Source: Dichetophora obliterata (taxonomy: Eukaryota; Arthropoda; Insecta; Diptera; Sciomyzidae). Taken from it: a stretch of DNA of 64,000 nt. The stretch is taken from the NCBI GenBank assembly GCA_963920525.1, contig OY986439.1, positions 53,445,482-53,509,481 on the forward strand, in the 5' to 3' direction. Below are positions 11,247 through 21,854 of the stretch, in pieces. Within the stretch, counting starts at the first letter, position 1, and every line of letters starts with the position of its first letter. A program made the translations under genes and the position numbers. Below the pieces are notes generated by a model, which did not search any database, had not been told where the DNA came from, and was given only the letters and a program-made list of their open reading frames with translations.

Positions 11247-11714
11247 GGGGTATTCACGATGTGGTGTTTGTGATTTTATAATGTATTTTTACAAAATTTA
11301 CAGTACTTAAAACTTATTGTGTACAAACCTTCTCTCTAAAGTATTGTATTTTTAAAATCAGCTGATTTTTTATGTACTTTTGTTTGGAAATATTTATTTA
11401 AATCATCATTTAACTTAAGGAAATCATACAAAAATTGAAACGAAACACTAAATTATATTAATTTTTATTAAATAAACTCACAGCGTTGCCGGTAGCTTCC
11501 TGCATGCTGAGTAGAAATGCTTTTGCGATCAGCTGATCCTAATACACAACGAAATTTACAAAGAATACAATAGAGTTCCATCGTTGTATTTTTGCAACAG
11601 TTTTGTATTTTAAACACTGTGCATTTCGTTTTTGTAATTTTACAAAATTTACTAAAAATATCAAATTTATCAAAAATACACAATACAAGGGCAAAAACAC
11701 ATCGTGAATACCCC
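11247..11714. mobile_element. MITE with GGGGTATTCACG ends, 468 bp
   Basis: The termini are GGGGTATTCACGATGTG and, from the right, GGGGTATTCACGATGTG, matching for 17 bases. TA precedes the left end and TTA follows the right end. Subterminal TACAAAATTTAC words are also inverted near 11635-11655. The interior differs from the 36307 copy, so this is a second subfamily sharing ends. Superfamily unresolved (TA-type target suggested). Confidence 0.8.
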
Positions 11715-13139
11715 TTATATGATTGTGTTTAGTCTAAACTTAACGAACAAACAAATTTGATCGAACTAAAAAAGAAAGAGTTTAATTTTCTTCAGGTAGC
11801 ATGACAACTATTAAACTTAAAAAAAAAACAACAACAAAAGTGCTGGTCGACGGACAGCTAGATAAAATCTTCAATTGAATAATACAAATAAGTGTGTACA
11901 AAATATACAGGGCCACATAAATTTATGCAAATTTTAACCTAATTAAATTAATGGCTTTGACATAAAGTCCAACAAATATTTTACCAATAGCTCACAGTGA
12001 GTAAGAAAAATGAAGAGAGTCAGAGATTTTGATCTAGTGCGGAAACTCGTTCTAGAGTATAGTGCATTTATAGCAGCATATACAATAGTGTTCTATGTCT
12101 GTATTGACGTTGGCCTGTATTTCACAAATATCACGTTTTCGATAAAAATACAAGAAACACAAGCTATAAAAAACATCATAGGTAGGTATAATTTAAAAGC
12201 CAGTCACAAAATTATCATAACAACTAAAAAACATGCATTTCCTAAAACCAACGCTTTTCGTTATTTTTTATTATAGCTAAATAACATTTCTCGTATGCAT
12301 GTTAAGATACATACATAGTTATTCTATTCCATTTTTTTCCGTAGTCAAAGCAAAGATGTTAATTTAACAAATTTTCGTGTCGCATTTACATTAAACAATT
12401 ACAATTAATTAGCCAAATTTTTGTGTTTTTTTAATTCAAAACACGTACATCACCTCTGCTAATCTGTGTTCGCATGGTTTTTTCCGACTCTGGCAACACT
12501 GTTTAATTATTGTGCGCGCTTACGTCTTCATTTTTCACGATCGTTTCAATGCGATCGCAATTGCTTGCAACGTGTTGAAAATCCAAATGCTATTTTATTT
12601 CTTTTGAAACTGCATTTATTTTGATCGATTGTCACGCCATTTAACGCTACAATATATTTGTCCATGCGTTTGTTTATTGTTTTTGTTTTTGTTATTGTAA
12701 TCACCGCAATTCTACCTCATCGACATCAATGGTCTGCCTTCGTGTCAGAAGCTTCATTATTATTATTATCATTATCATCATCACCAGCGACCGATGTCAT
12801 CGTTATCAACATTGTGCGTTTTTGGCTAGCATTTAAATATATTTGATTTAATAACTAAGCATTTTATTTTTTTTTGTTTGTGTCACGAACATCCAAAAAT
12901 TTTATCGGAAAATCGTTAATCGTTGACCCCATTCGTGGGTTTTATTAGAAAAATATTAAAACGCTTTATGTAGTAACAGAAGAATACACAAAACGCGTCT
13001 TACTTAAACAAGATATTTATGATGATAGACACAAAACCTACAGAAGTAATTCAGATGATTATAATCTTGCACCGAACTACAGCATTTCCTATTGTAATTC
13101 AAATAGATAAATAGAAATCCATTCCAAACAGTAAATTTT
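11715..13139. other. No recognisable gene; A/T-rich with TTA/TCA runs
   Basis: ATTATTATTATC/ATCATCATC-type runs occur near 12752-12790. CTGGCAACACTG at about 12490 could be an isolated hAT-type end (compare the composite element at 45201-48363), but no partner was found. The 88-codon frame at 12010 and the 62-codon frame at 12658 have no recognisable domain. Confidence 0.35.
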
Positions 13140-13678
13140 ACATCCAGAAAATATCACTTGAAATTCAGAATAGATCAATTGAAATTAAGAACAACAGATC
13201 AACTTTAATTCTAAAATGATCTATTGAAATTCAGAAGAGGTTAAATGCAATTTAGAATAGATGAATTGAAATTCAGAATAGGTCAATTAAAATTCAGGAA
13301 TTCCATTTGAAGTTCAGAAAAGATCACTTGGCATTCAGAAGAGATCAAATGAAATTCGGAATATATAAGTTGAAATTTAGAAAATCAGTCAGATTTTAAA
13401 AGATCAGTTTATAATTAGAAAAAATCAATAAAAATTTGAAAAAGATCGCCCGAAATTCAGGAGAGATCAAATGAAATTCAGAAAAATCAATTGAAATGCA
13501 CAAATTCCCTATAAAAAGGTCAATTGGGACCCAGAAAAAACCAATTGAAATTTAGACTAGTTCAATTGGAATTCAAAAAATATTAAATGTAATTTAGAAT
13601 ATATCAATTAAAATTCAGAAAATGTTCTTGAAAACCATAAGAGATCAAATTAGATTCATAATGGATCAGTTAAAATTT
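13140..13678. repeat. ~20-bp minisatellite, GAAATTCAGAA / AGATCAATT type
   Basis: Many diverged units of the form AGATCAATTGAAATTCAGAA follow one another. The array stops at 13678 where a foldback element is inserted, and continues at 14519. A shorter patch of the same repeat lies at about 62945-63085. Confidence 0.85.
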
Positions 13679-14509
13679 AAGTGCGTGAAGATAAATTCGT
13701 CAATCCAACGCTAACTTAGCGAAGATTCAAACCAATACTTTTAATCCGTAAAAAGTTTAATTCGTACTTTTTGCTAAGAACGAATTTAACTTTTGGGAGG
13801 AAATTGTAAAGTACGAGCTTAACTTTTGAATCAAATTTAGCTTATGGCACAATTTTGAGAGCACAATTAAGACTTTTGCCATAAATATTTTTAAAAAGTA
13901 TTGATACTGGCGTTCATAGTACTAAGTTTCAATGCAAAAATCCTCAAAATGAACGCCAGTTTCAGTACTTTTTAAAAAATATTAATGGCAAAAGTCTAAA
14001 TTGTGCACTTATAAGCTATAAATCGTCCAATGATATGATTTTCAAAAACATTATTCGCTCAGATTTTGAGAATTTTTGCATTGAAACTTAGACCATGAAC
14101 GCCAGTTTCACTACTTTTTAAAAAATATTTATGGCAAAAGTCTTAATTGTCTACTACTAAGCTATAAATAGTCTAATGATATGATTTTCAAAAACATTCT
14201 TCGCTCAGATTTTGAGAATTTTTGCATTGATACTTAGACCATGAACTCCAGTTTCACTACTTTTTAAAAAATATTTATGGCAAAAGTCTTAATTCTGCTT
14301 TCAAAATTATGCCAAAAGCTAAATTCGATTCAAAAGTTAAACTCGTACTTTGCAAATAGAACGAATTTAATTTCCTCCCAAAAGTTAAATTCGTACTTTG
14401 CAAAAAGCACTTAGCAAAAAGTACGAATTTAACTTTTTGCGGATCAAAAGTATTGGTTTGAGTCTTCGCTAAGTTAGCGTCGGATTGACGAATTTATCTT
14501 CACGCACTT
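13679..14509. mobile_element. Foldback / Mutator-like element, 831 bp, 9-bp target duplication
   Basis: The element begins AAGTGCGTGAAGATAAATTC and ends with its reverse complement. The inverted arms extend at least 130 bp (AACGCTAACTTAGCGAAGA, CCAATACTTTTnATCCG, AATTCGTACTTTTTGC). The middle has direct repeats with GATATGATTTTCAAAAACAT and AACGCCAGTTTCA.TACTTT at about 125-bp spacing. It is flanked by TTAAAATTT (13670-13678) and TTATAATTT (14510-14518), a 9-bp duplication with one mismatch. Long inverted arms, internal repeats and a 9-bp duplication are typical of foldback/MULE-type elements. There is no transposase. It is inserted within the minisatellite. Confidence 0.85.
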
Positions 14510-14518
14510 TTATAATTT

Positions 14519-14712
14519 AGTACAAATTTATTGAAATTCAGAAGAAATCAGAAGAAATCAGAAGATATTCAGAATAAATCAATTAAATTTCATAAAAGAT
14601 GACTTGAAATTTAAAAAGAGACAATTAAAATTCAGAAAAGATCAGTTTAAATTCAGAAGGAGTCAATTGAAAGTTAGAAAAGATTAATTAAAATGCGCAG
14701 TGATCTACTCCG
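14519..14712. repeat. Continuation of the GAAATTCAGAA minisatellite
   Basis: Units such as ATTGAAATTCAGAAGAAATC and AGAAAAGATCAGTTTAAATT resume directly after the foldback element. This confirms that the element split an existing array. Confidence 0.8.
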
Positions 14713-15990
14713 AATTTCTAATGGAATTTCTAAATTTCAACTGATCGTTTTTTTTATTACAATTGGAAATGGTACAGACATCGCATAGACAGCGATTTTT
14801 TTCTATTCCTACTTGCCTGCAAACCGGAACGTTCAACGAATACAAGAAAAGTGCATGAATGCTAAAAATTATAAAGATTTCCAATGTCTTTATGCGTCAA
14901 TGACTTCCATGAAAAAGAGATTGCTTTTGAAGTTCGATTTTTATATTATTAATAACATAAATGCTTCTTACTTTTACTTCCTAAATAATGAGAGATTTCA
15001 AATGACTTCAAGTAATTTTTTAACCTAATACGAAAAATTTCAATTCTTGTGAAAAGACTTGAAGCGACTGTGATAGATTCAAGTGACTTCAAACAAAAAA
15101 AAATCTTCCCAAAAGCGACCATGTTATATGAGTACTTCCTAAATAATGAGAGATTTCATATGACTTCAAGTGATTTTTAGACCTAAAACGAAAAATTTGA
15201 ATTCTTGTAAAAAGACTAAATTAAAAGGCAATTCAAGTGACTTCAAACAAAAAAAATCTAACTTTAAGCGACCATGTTGTGTGGGTACTTCCGCCAAAAG
15301 TGTCCTTTTTTTATTTGAAAAATGAATAAATGTAAAAATAAAACTTAAAGCAAAAACTATGGTGGCTTTGTACTATTTGGCCTGGCCCCAAAGTTAATTA
15401 AATTGGCTTGAGGCTAAACGGCAGTACGTCATGAAATTTATTTGTATGCATTCAGTGTTTTTTGAGTGGTTACAGGAATGACACGAAATGTCAGGAATGA
15501 TGGTTACAGTAATGACAAAATCGTCTTTATTGGGAGATCGCAGGCATCAGAGAAAACTAAAACACTTTTCCACACAATTCTATCACTTATTTGATAACTA
15601 CTTTAATGTGTTGTGCTCATGGTTGGTTACAGATACACGGTTGGTTACAGAAATGACCTTAGTGGTTAAATCGAAGGACAAAAAGTTTGTAGATGAAACA
15701 TACGTTAAAAAATTTTATTATTATAGAATTATTTTATAATTATTATAAAATTACTTTATAATAATTTTATAATTATTAGAAAATGTACACGGCATGCGTA
15801 ATATTTTGATCTTCTCATCTAGAACATGTAGAAATAAAAATGGCTGAATCTACACTCTTTGAATTATTATAATTTTTATTGAAGACGACAGGTAACAGGA
15901 ATGACATTTAAGGCATATATTTGTAATTTTCACCTGCAAAATTAACTTTTCATTTATATTATTAATTGTAACCTCTGATCATTTTGTAAG

Positions 15991-16092
15991 GTTATAATGT
16001 GGAACTTTTGGTCAAGTAATATATGGAGTTGTTGATGTTGTTGTTGTTGCCTTCTTTCATAAATTACTTGGCCTAAAGCTCCAAATTATAAC
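15991..16092. repeat. 30-bp inverted repeat with 42-bp loop
   Basis: The arms are GTTATAATGTGGAACTTTTGGTCAAGTAAT-like (15991-16020) and its complement (16063-16092), with about 25 of 30 pairs. The loop is TTG-rich. It lies in the 'aggaatgac' copy at 15.4 kb and has no obvious counterpart in the 47-kb copy, so it may be a small insertion. Confidence 0.6.
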
Positions 16093-16134
16093 ATTGTAAT
16101 TTTTAATGACCTGTTATTAATTTTTTTATTTTTT

Positions 16135-16235
16135 TTTTATATATTTTATTTATTTTTATTTATTATTATTTTTATTTTCATTTTTATTTTTTTTTATGTT
16201 TATGTTTATGTTTATTTTTATTTTTATTTATTATG
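16135..16235. repeat. A/T low-complexity tract (TTTATTTTTA type)
   Basis: Runs of TTTATTTTTATTTATTATT and ATGTTTATGTTTATG of simple-repeat type. No other content. Confidence 0.8.
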
Positions 16236-17765
16236 AAAAATAACTTTTTAAGACAGCTGGTGTATTTTAAAGTACCAAAAATTGTTTTTTACCACTCAAA
16301 ACTGTGAGGACATGTAGATGTATATATGTATTTTTTAAACTTAAGAGAAATGAGAATGACAACAAAGGACTTCAATCGGATTTGTATCTTTATATTTTTT
16401 GGAACAACAACGATCACTTGTGAATGCAAAAAGAAAGCCAAAATGCCAATACTTCGGAGAACTTCAAGTGGTTTTATTCGATTTCAAATGATTTAAACTG
16501 ATTCCATTGCTTTCAATTGATTTAAAATTAAAGTCAACGCCCTACGAAAGCTGGTATTCCTTTTACTAAAAAAACTTTATTACATAAAAAATTGAATACA
16601 AAATATTTAATCATTTGATTTCTAAATTGACATAGTAATTCTTTTTTTCGCTTAGTTCCACTCATTCTATCAGAATTAGTGCAAAAACTAAAAAGATTTC
16701 AAGTGACTTCACGTGACTTCAAGTGATTTCTTGTCTCTAACAGACAAAAGAGTTATTCTACTTTTTCAATAATTCAACTGATATTTAAATAATTGTGTTT
16801 TCAAATATTTTATTACTAATATTTGGTAGACTTAAAATGACTTCAGATGACTTCAGTAGATAATCGTAAACTTTTAAGGTCGACTAATTAAAAAAGTGAA
16901 CCTTACGATTAATCAAAAATTGCATTTGAGTTAGAAAACAAATCAATAATAAAATTATTTCCTGTGAGTTACATATTCAAAATATCAAAAATTGCATTTG
17001 AGTTTAGAAAACAAAATAATAAAATTATTTTTCTACCAGTTTTAACGTTTATAAAACAAAGTTTTAAAAAACATGGCAACTCTATCTAGAATTACTCTTT
17101 CAGACAGAGCTTCACCGCTTTGCATAAATATGTTTAAAAAAAGAAATGATTTTTCTAAGCTGTGTTTATTCATATAAACCATTTTTAAATTGAAAAAAAA
17201 AGAATGGCCTAAGTTTAGTTGGTGTTAAGTTAATTTTATGTTTTTAATCAAAATGAATTTTAATTTTAGGCTTAAAGTCTTTCAAGTGACTTGAACTGAC
17301 TTGAATTTTTTCCATTTGGCATCGCAAAAATGTTTTAATTTGACGTGCTTTTTTATTTACTAATGCAAAAGTTAAAAATATTTCAAGTGACTTCAGATGA
17401 ATTCAGGTAACTTTTTAATGTCTTAGGACATCAATGAGCATTTGAAAGAATTTCAACAAAATGCATAAGTATTTGGAATACATTAAAGCTTAAATTATTA
17501 ATTCATATTTTTTATAAATTATGTTAACTTTTTTTAAAGGATGAAAAACAAAGTTTATTTTCTCTTTAAAAGGGTAAAACAAAATCTTACAAAAAGTGAC
17601 TTTTACACGACTTCTTTGCTTTCCAGTTATTCAAAAATCCTAATTTTGTAAATTTTTAAAAGTTATAACATCACTTCTTCATGAAATCTGGACATCCTTT
17701 TAAAATCTGAAAAAATAAGTCACATCAAACTGTAAGTGACTTCAACAAAGACTTTAAACGAAAAT

Positions 17766-18705
17766 TTTTAAATTGAAACCCTTGAATCTTGCTTCAAGAT
17801 TAAAACAAAAAGAAAAATATATCACTCAACCATTGCAATAAACTTAACGTCACATCTAAAGTCAATCCCACACGTATCGATTTCAGCTGTGAAACTTTCA
17901 GTAATTTTTTGTTTACCCATTTAATAAAATGTAAACAGCAATTAATATGTCGTACTTCAAATAGTTTTTTTTTTTCAATACTAACTAATTACCTTGTTTT
18001 TCATCTCGCTATTTTATTGTTATCACCGCGCTTTTTGTACTTTTTCGATCTAGAAATTCCACTGCATTGGTTATGCGGAACTTTAGACTTTACTGTAAGA
18101 AAACAATTTTTTTTCTAAATGGAATTTTTCAGCATTACAACAATTATCGACCAGTTGGCTATTGTTTTTATTTTTTAGATTTTTCATTCCATGTTTGTCG
18201 TGATCATCATTGAACGTTCTCTATTGTCGCTAATAACTCTAAAATTTTAACAAATTAATTGATAAAATTTAAAAGCTTTTTGTTTTGTTGAACGTTGAAA
18301 AGTTGCGCTTTTTTGTGCTTTTTTGATTTTATAGATTTTCATTAAGAAGAGGAAAATGTTTAAGTATTCCCATTTGTTTTTACTTGCAAATTGTTAGTAC
18401 TGCAAATAATTATTAAAAAGTGCGTTTTGTTGCACTGTGTTATGAGTCACCTAAATGATTGGACTCTCTTCTATATACTGTTTAAAATGCCTCTTTATTC
18501 CTAATTTTAACTATTTATTGATTTTATTCGAAGAACTCAAAAAATGATACAAACTTCTTAAAAAATTGCACGTATCTTCTTATTTTCCGGAATTGTAAAA
18601 CTGTTGTTTTTTACTAATAATATTCCCATGCTCTTCTCATGTTCATTAACCCTAGAAGGCTGCACTATCCGAATGTGATCAAAACACTTATTCACCTCGA
18701 TGTCG
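17766..18705. other. No recognisable gene or element
   Basis: A/T-rich sequence with T-tracts. The 69-codon frame at 17909-18118 has no domain and poor composition. I see no inverted ends or tandem structure. Confidence 0.3.
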
Positions 18706-18709
18706 TTAA

Positions 18710-19207
18710 CCCATTTCTTACCAGTGGTCGAAAAGCGAGCAGTGATTTTAGAATTTTCTATACGCTAGCTTAAAATAGATAAAACTTAACAGTCTATCAA
18801 ATATGTAAATTTACACTTTTGTCAACTTAAATTATTTTTTGCTACGGTTAGTTTATTTTTACCTGTTTTTTACTGCAGTCGCGCAAATCGATTTTAAAGA
18901 AGATGAAGACAAAAACATTGAAAAGATTTAAAAAATATAAAAATAGAAATAATATAATATATGTAAATATTATAAATATTAAATATTAGTATAGTTATAA
19001 ATAAAAATATAATACGAAAAAGATAAGAAATAAAAATCAATATGTAGTGCCGTTTTCGTCTAGTCGTTTCCGTCTAGTGAACCTCTGCAGATCAAACCAG
19101 AAGAGATACAAAAAAATATGAAAAACAAAATTTTTTTTAATGTATTTAGCACCTGTAAAAAGTTTCATTAATTTTCATCCATTGGTTTAGGAGCGGTCGT
19201 AAATGGG
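18710..19207. mobile_element. piggyBac-like MITE, 498 bp
   Basis: Flanked by TTAA at 18706-18709 and 19208-19211. The ends are CCCATTTCTTACC and, from the right, CCCATTTACGACC (first seven bases identical, then partial). It contains a GATGAAGACAAAAACATTG purine-rich stretch and CGTCTAGTCGTTTCCGTCTAG direct repeats. Non-coding. Confidence 0.65.
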
Positions 19208-19389
19208 TTAATTAATTTTTTTTTAATAGAAGATGATTTTGATTAAAAAATCGATTGGTATATTGCCAAATGCAGAAAGATAATATTTAGTTAGGAAAAA
19301 TGCGGTTTAAAAAACACAAAATTTAAAAATTATTTGTTCGAATTTTTCTAATAGTGAAAAAATGTTGTTTTTGTTTTTTCTACCTTCTA

Positions 19390-19893
19390 CACTCAGAAAA
19401 AGTTCAAATTTAATATCAAAAAGCACAAGTTTTTGTTTTAAAAATCTGAAATTTCCTTAGTCTTAAGGAAATTTCTTTTTGAAACAAAAAATTTTTTTTT
19501 GTCACAAAAGAACTTGCATTTGCTTAAAAAAATGAAGAATTTTGATTTAAAATTAAAAATTTGTTTGTTTTATTTTATATATTGTTTTTAAAAATTAATT
19601 CAGAAAAAAGCATTCTCTCAGAAAAAAGCATTCTAAAATCAAAGAAAATTTACTTAATATTAAAGAAAATTTTACTTGTTTTAGCGCCAAGAAAAGTTTT
19701 TTTAAATGGAAATTTTTCTTTGGAAGAAATAATTTTTCTTTAAAAGAAATAATGTAATTTTTGTTAAGAAATTTATTTCTTTCTTTCTAAGAAAAATTTT
19801 AATTTGAAAAAAAATTCCTTGGCGCTAAAACAAGTAAAATTTTCTTTAATATTGAGTAACTTTTCTATGAATTTAATATGCTTTTTCTCAGTG
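19390..19893. mobile_element. MITE with CACTSAGAAAAAG ends, TA-flanked, nested inverted arms
   Basis: The ends are CACTCAGAAAAAG and, from the right, CACTGAGAAAAAG, with TA on each side (19388-19389, 19894-19895). Flanking CTTCTA/TAGAAG extends the symmetry. A second, inner inverted repeat pairs about 19645-19690 with 19815-19855 (core AAAATTTTACTTGTTTTAGC), about 45 bp nearly perfect. A 60-codon frame at 19561 arises from this A-rich interior and is not a gene. Confidence 0.75.
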
Positions 19894-19951
19894 TAGAAGC
19901 TTAACACATAACTCTAAAAGTTCGTAAGATGAGACGACTACCCACGTGAAG

Positions 19952-20040
19952 TGGCGGCCGTAGCCTACTGGGTAGAGTGTGTGGCGTAATCTAAGTAACC
20001 AGTGTAGCCGAGGTTCAGTTCCCAGCTCAGACTGTTTTTT
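19952..20040 (+). repeat. tRNA-like sequence with Pol III boxes, SINE-head candidate
   Basis: TAGCCTACTGGGTAG (about 19961-19975) resembles an A box. GAGGTTCAGTTCC (20010-20022) resembles a B box, with one change from GGTTCGANTCC. A run of six T follows at 20035-20040. The spacing between boxes (~37 nt) suits a tRNA, but I cannot fold a clean cloverleaf, so it is a tRNA-derived SINE head or tRNA pseudogene rather than a working tRNA. Confidence 0.5.
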
Positions 20041-20153
20041 CAATTGAATATTTCTTTTCGGTCTCCACCTCTCTGCAAACAATGGCAAATCTCAGAGAGC
20101 TAAAACTGCCATGTAAAGCTTCTTGAAAACATAAGCCGCTTGGTTTTCACTAA

Positions 20154-20372
20154 GCTTGGTTTTCACTATGTCATTTTCAGTGGTGAGTTGTTGTCAATCA
20201 AATTGAAAATAACAACATGTTGATATTTTTTCCAACTTTGCCAATCTTGGAAAATTAAAAACAATTAAATTATTAAATAGAGCTATGCAGAAAGTGTTCT
20301 AGAGTTGTAGTAAGGTGATATTTAAGGTGATAAACTTTTGTGACATCATAAAAATGACAGTGAAAACCAAGC
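20154..20372 (-). mobile_element. MITE, GCTTGGTTTTCACTATGTC ends, 219 bp (copy 1)
   Basis: The ends are GCTTGGTTTTCACTATGTC and, from the right, GCTTGGTTTTCACTGTCAT. The whole is the reverse complement of the copy at 45470-45690. A partial extra end, GCTTGGTTTTCACTAA, sits directly before it at 20138-20153, as if a fragment of a second copy abuts. The interior has GCCAATCTTGGAAAATTAAA and AGTGTTCTAGAGTT. Non-coding. Confidence 0.85.
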
Positions 20373-20898
20373 ATTAGCTTCAGTGGTCGATCATTTGTGT
20401 TTAAACATTTAAAAACATGCACAATTCAATCGATCAATAGAAGCGCTCGGTCAAAGTCCTTTATAGGGCTGAAATGGCCAATTTATTATATAATTATTGT
20501 CACAGGATGACGTATAGAATGACATTAAAATGGCGCATATGATTTTTAGGACCTACAAAGCTTCAAATAATACGTGTCAAAACTATATGATAGTCTGACG
20601 TTAAGTTTAAAATTTTTAGCGCTCTCTCCCTCAATGAATTTTCTTATCGTATAATTTTTATTGCCAGATAATGAAACCTAAGGAAAGTTCGACAACTTTT
20701 TTAAATTTAAATTTTCTTTTCCTCTATATAAAATAAATCTTTCACGAAACGCCTTTTTAAAGGTTTATTTTATTTAGTTATCATGGTAATATATTAGACA
20801 GAGAAACAACTCAAATCCAATTTATCAAAAATTTTTTTCGAAAAGCTTATTAGAAAGCTTTTAGAGATTGTTTCGAATATAAAAGTGTTTATAAAGAC
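20373..20898. other. No recognisable gene or element
   Basis: A/T-rich. Includes AAAGCTT words near 20845-20865 resembling the minisatellite that dominates 26.7-33 kb. No reading frame or inverted ends were found. Confidence 0.3.
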
Positions 20899-20902
20899 TT
20901 AA

Positions 20903-21395
20903 CCCTTTGAGGACGACAAACAAACAGCTGTAAATTTTAAAAATTTGTTTGTGGTGTTGTCATCATCGAAAACATATTTATTTCTATACAAATGTAAAAT
21001 ATTAAAGAAAAAATTGCAAAAATCCAGAAAAATCAGGAAAAACCCATCCGGAAAATTGATTTTTTACTTTGTTGGAGTAGCTGATTCATAAAGATTTTGA
21101 CATAATTGGTATGAAAAATTATATCCACTCGTATTTGAAAATCGTTTTTGATAAATTTATCTGAAGTCTCTGAGAAATCGGAATTAATATATATCTATTG
21201 AAAAAAATTATTTTTCGACTTCCTAGTTTTTTCTTTCTCTTAAAATTAAAACAAGTTCGAAAAATGTGGCACACGTTAAAAGCCACATTGATTTCTAATC
21301 AATTAAGCCCAATTTTATGAAAATATCTCGAAAATTGTGCTCACAGGACTTAAAAATATAAATGGGTTATTTTTCACCCATTCGTCGTCAAAGGG
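20903..21395. mobile_element. piggyBac-like MITE, 493 bp
   Basis: Flanked by TTAA (20899-20902, 21396-21399). The ends are CCCTTTGAGGACGAC and, from the right, CCCTTTGACGACGAA, 13 of 15 matching. Its length and end style resemble the 498-bp element at 18.7 kb. Non-coding. Confidence 0.85.
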
Positions 21396-21399
21396 TTAA

Positions 21400-21854
21400 C
21401 AAATATTTAGCACCTATTACATAAATGATTGGCAATTTCTTCAAATACAAGTATACTTTAAAAAATAAAATAAAAAAAAATGGTGCGGTAGGGGGACCCT
21501 CGTCAGGAACAAAGTTCCTTAAGCTTTTTCTTCAACTTCGAATGTAATTCGAAATAAAATATGTATATTTCGTTTTTTATTATTTTGCATTTTATATAAT
21601 TTTTCAAGGCAAGTAATGTAAATAAACATTCAAATTAAAAAGTTTTATTTAATGTTTTATATTAAAAAAAGATTTATTTATTGAAAATTTATATGCAAAA
21701 TTCTTATGAGAGATCAAAGTAGGCAGCTACCGTTGCCAGCAATGTTTGTTTCATGACACAACAAGGCGTTGAGCATTGAACATTTATCATGATCCTCGTA
21801 TGTAGCTTTAAGCGATTGAAAAGTTCGAATGAAAACTAAACTAACTTAAGAGTG
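21400..21854. other. No recognisable gene
   Basis: A/T-rich sequence with a short mixed patch GGTGCGGTAGGGGGACC at 21482. Leads into the satellite array. Confidence 0.3.

Larger units (their letters stand above)
15410..16335. repeat. 'aggaatgac' dispersed repeat, copy 1 (uninterrupted)
   Basis: It aligns in order with 46100-47380: GAGTGGTTACAGGAATGACA, GAAGATCGCAGGCAT.AGAGAAAACT, TCTAGAACATGTA.AAA, CTACACTCTnTnAACTATTATAA, and CAAAACTGTGAGGACATG. The family name is mine, from its GTTACAGGAATGACA motif. This copy lacks the 106-bp insert and the Helitron present in the 46-48 kb copy, so it serves as an empty-site reference. Confidence 0.8.
14960..17765. repeat. Region rich in TTCAAGTGACTTCA-like words
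   Basis: The word ACTTCAAGTGA/TTCAAGTGACTTCA and close variants occur repeatedly (e.g. 15010, 15082, 15163, 15237, 16700, 16845, 17280, 17388, 17738) at irregular spacing. A clear ~158-bp tandem duplication lies at 14977-15290, starting CTTCCTAAATAATGAGAGAT. No coding frame accompanies it. The region also holds one copy of the 'aggaatgac' repeat family. Confidence 0.6.

Noticed and set aside
12485..12500. CTGGCAACACTG as the end of a second hAT element
   Set aside because: No partner end or flanking octamer pair was found within several kb.
19952..20040. Functional tRNA gene
   Set aside because: Box-like motifs are present but no acceptable cloverleaf could be formed, and the B box has a mismatch.
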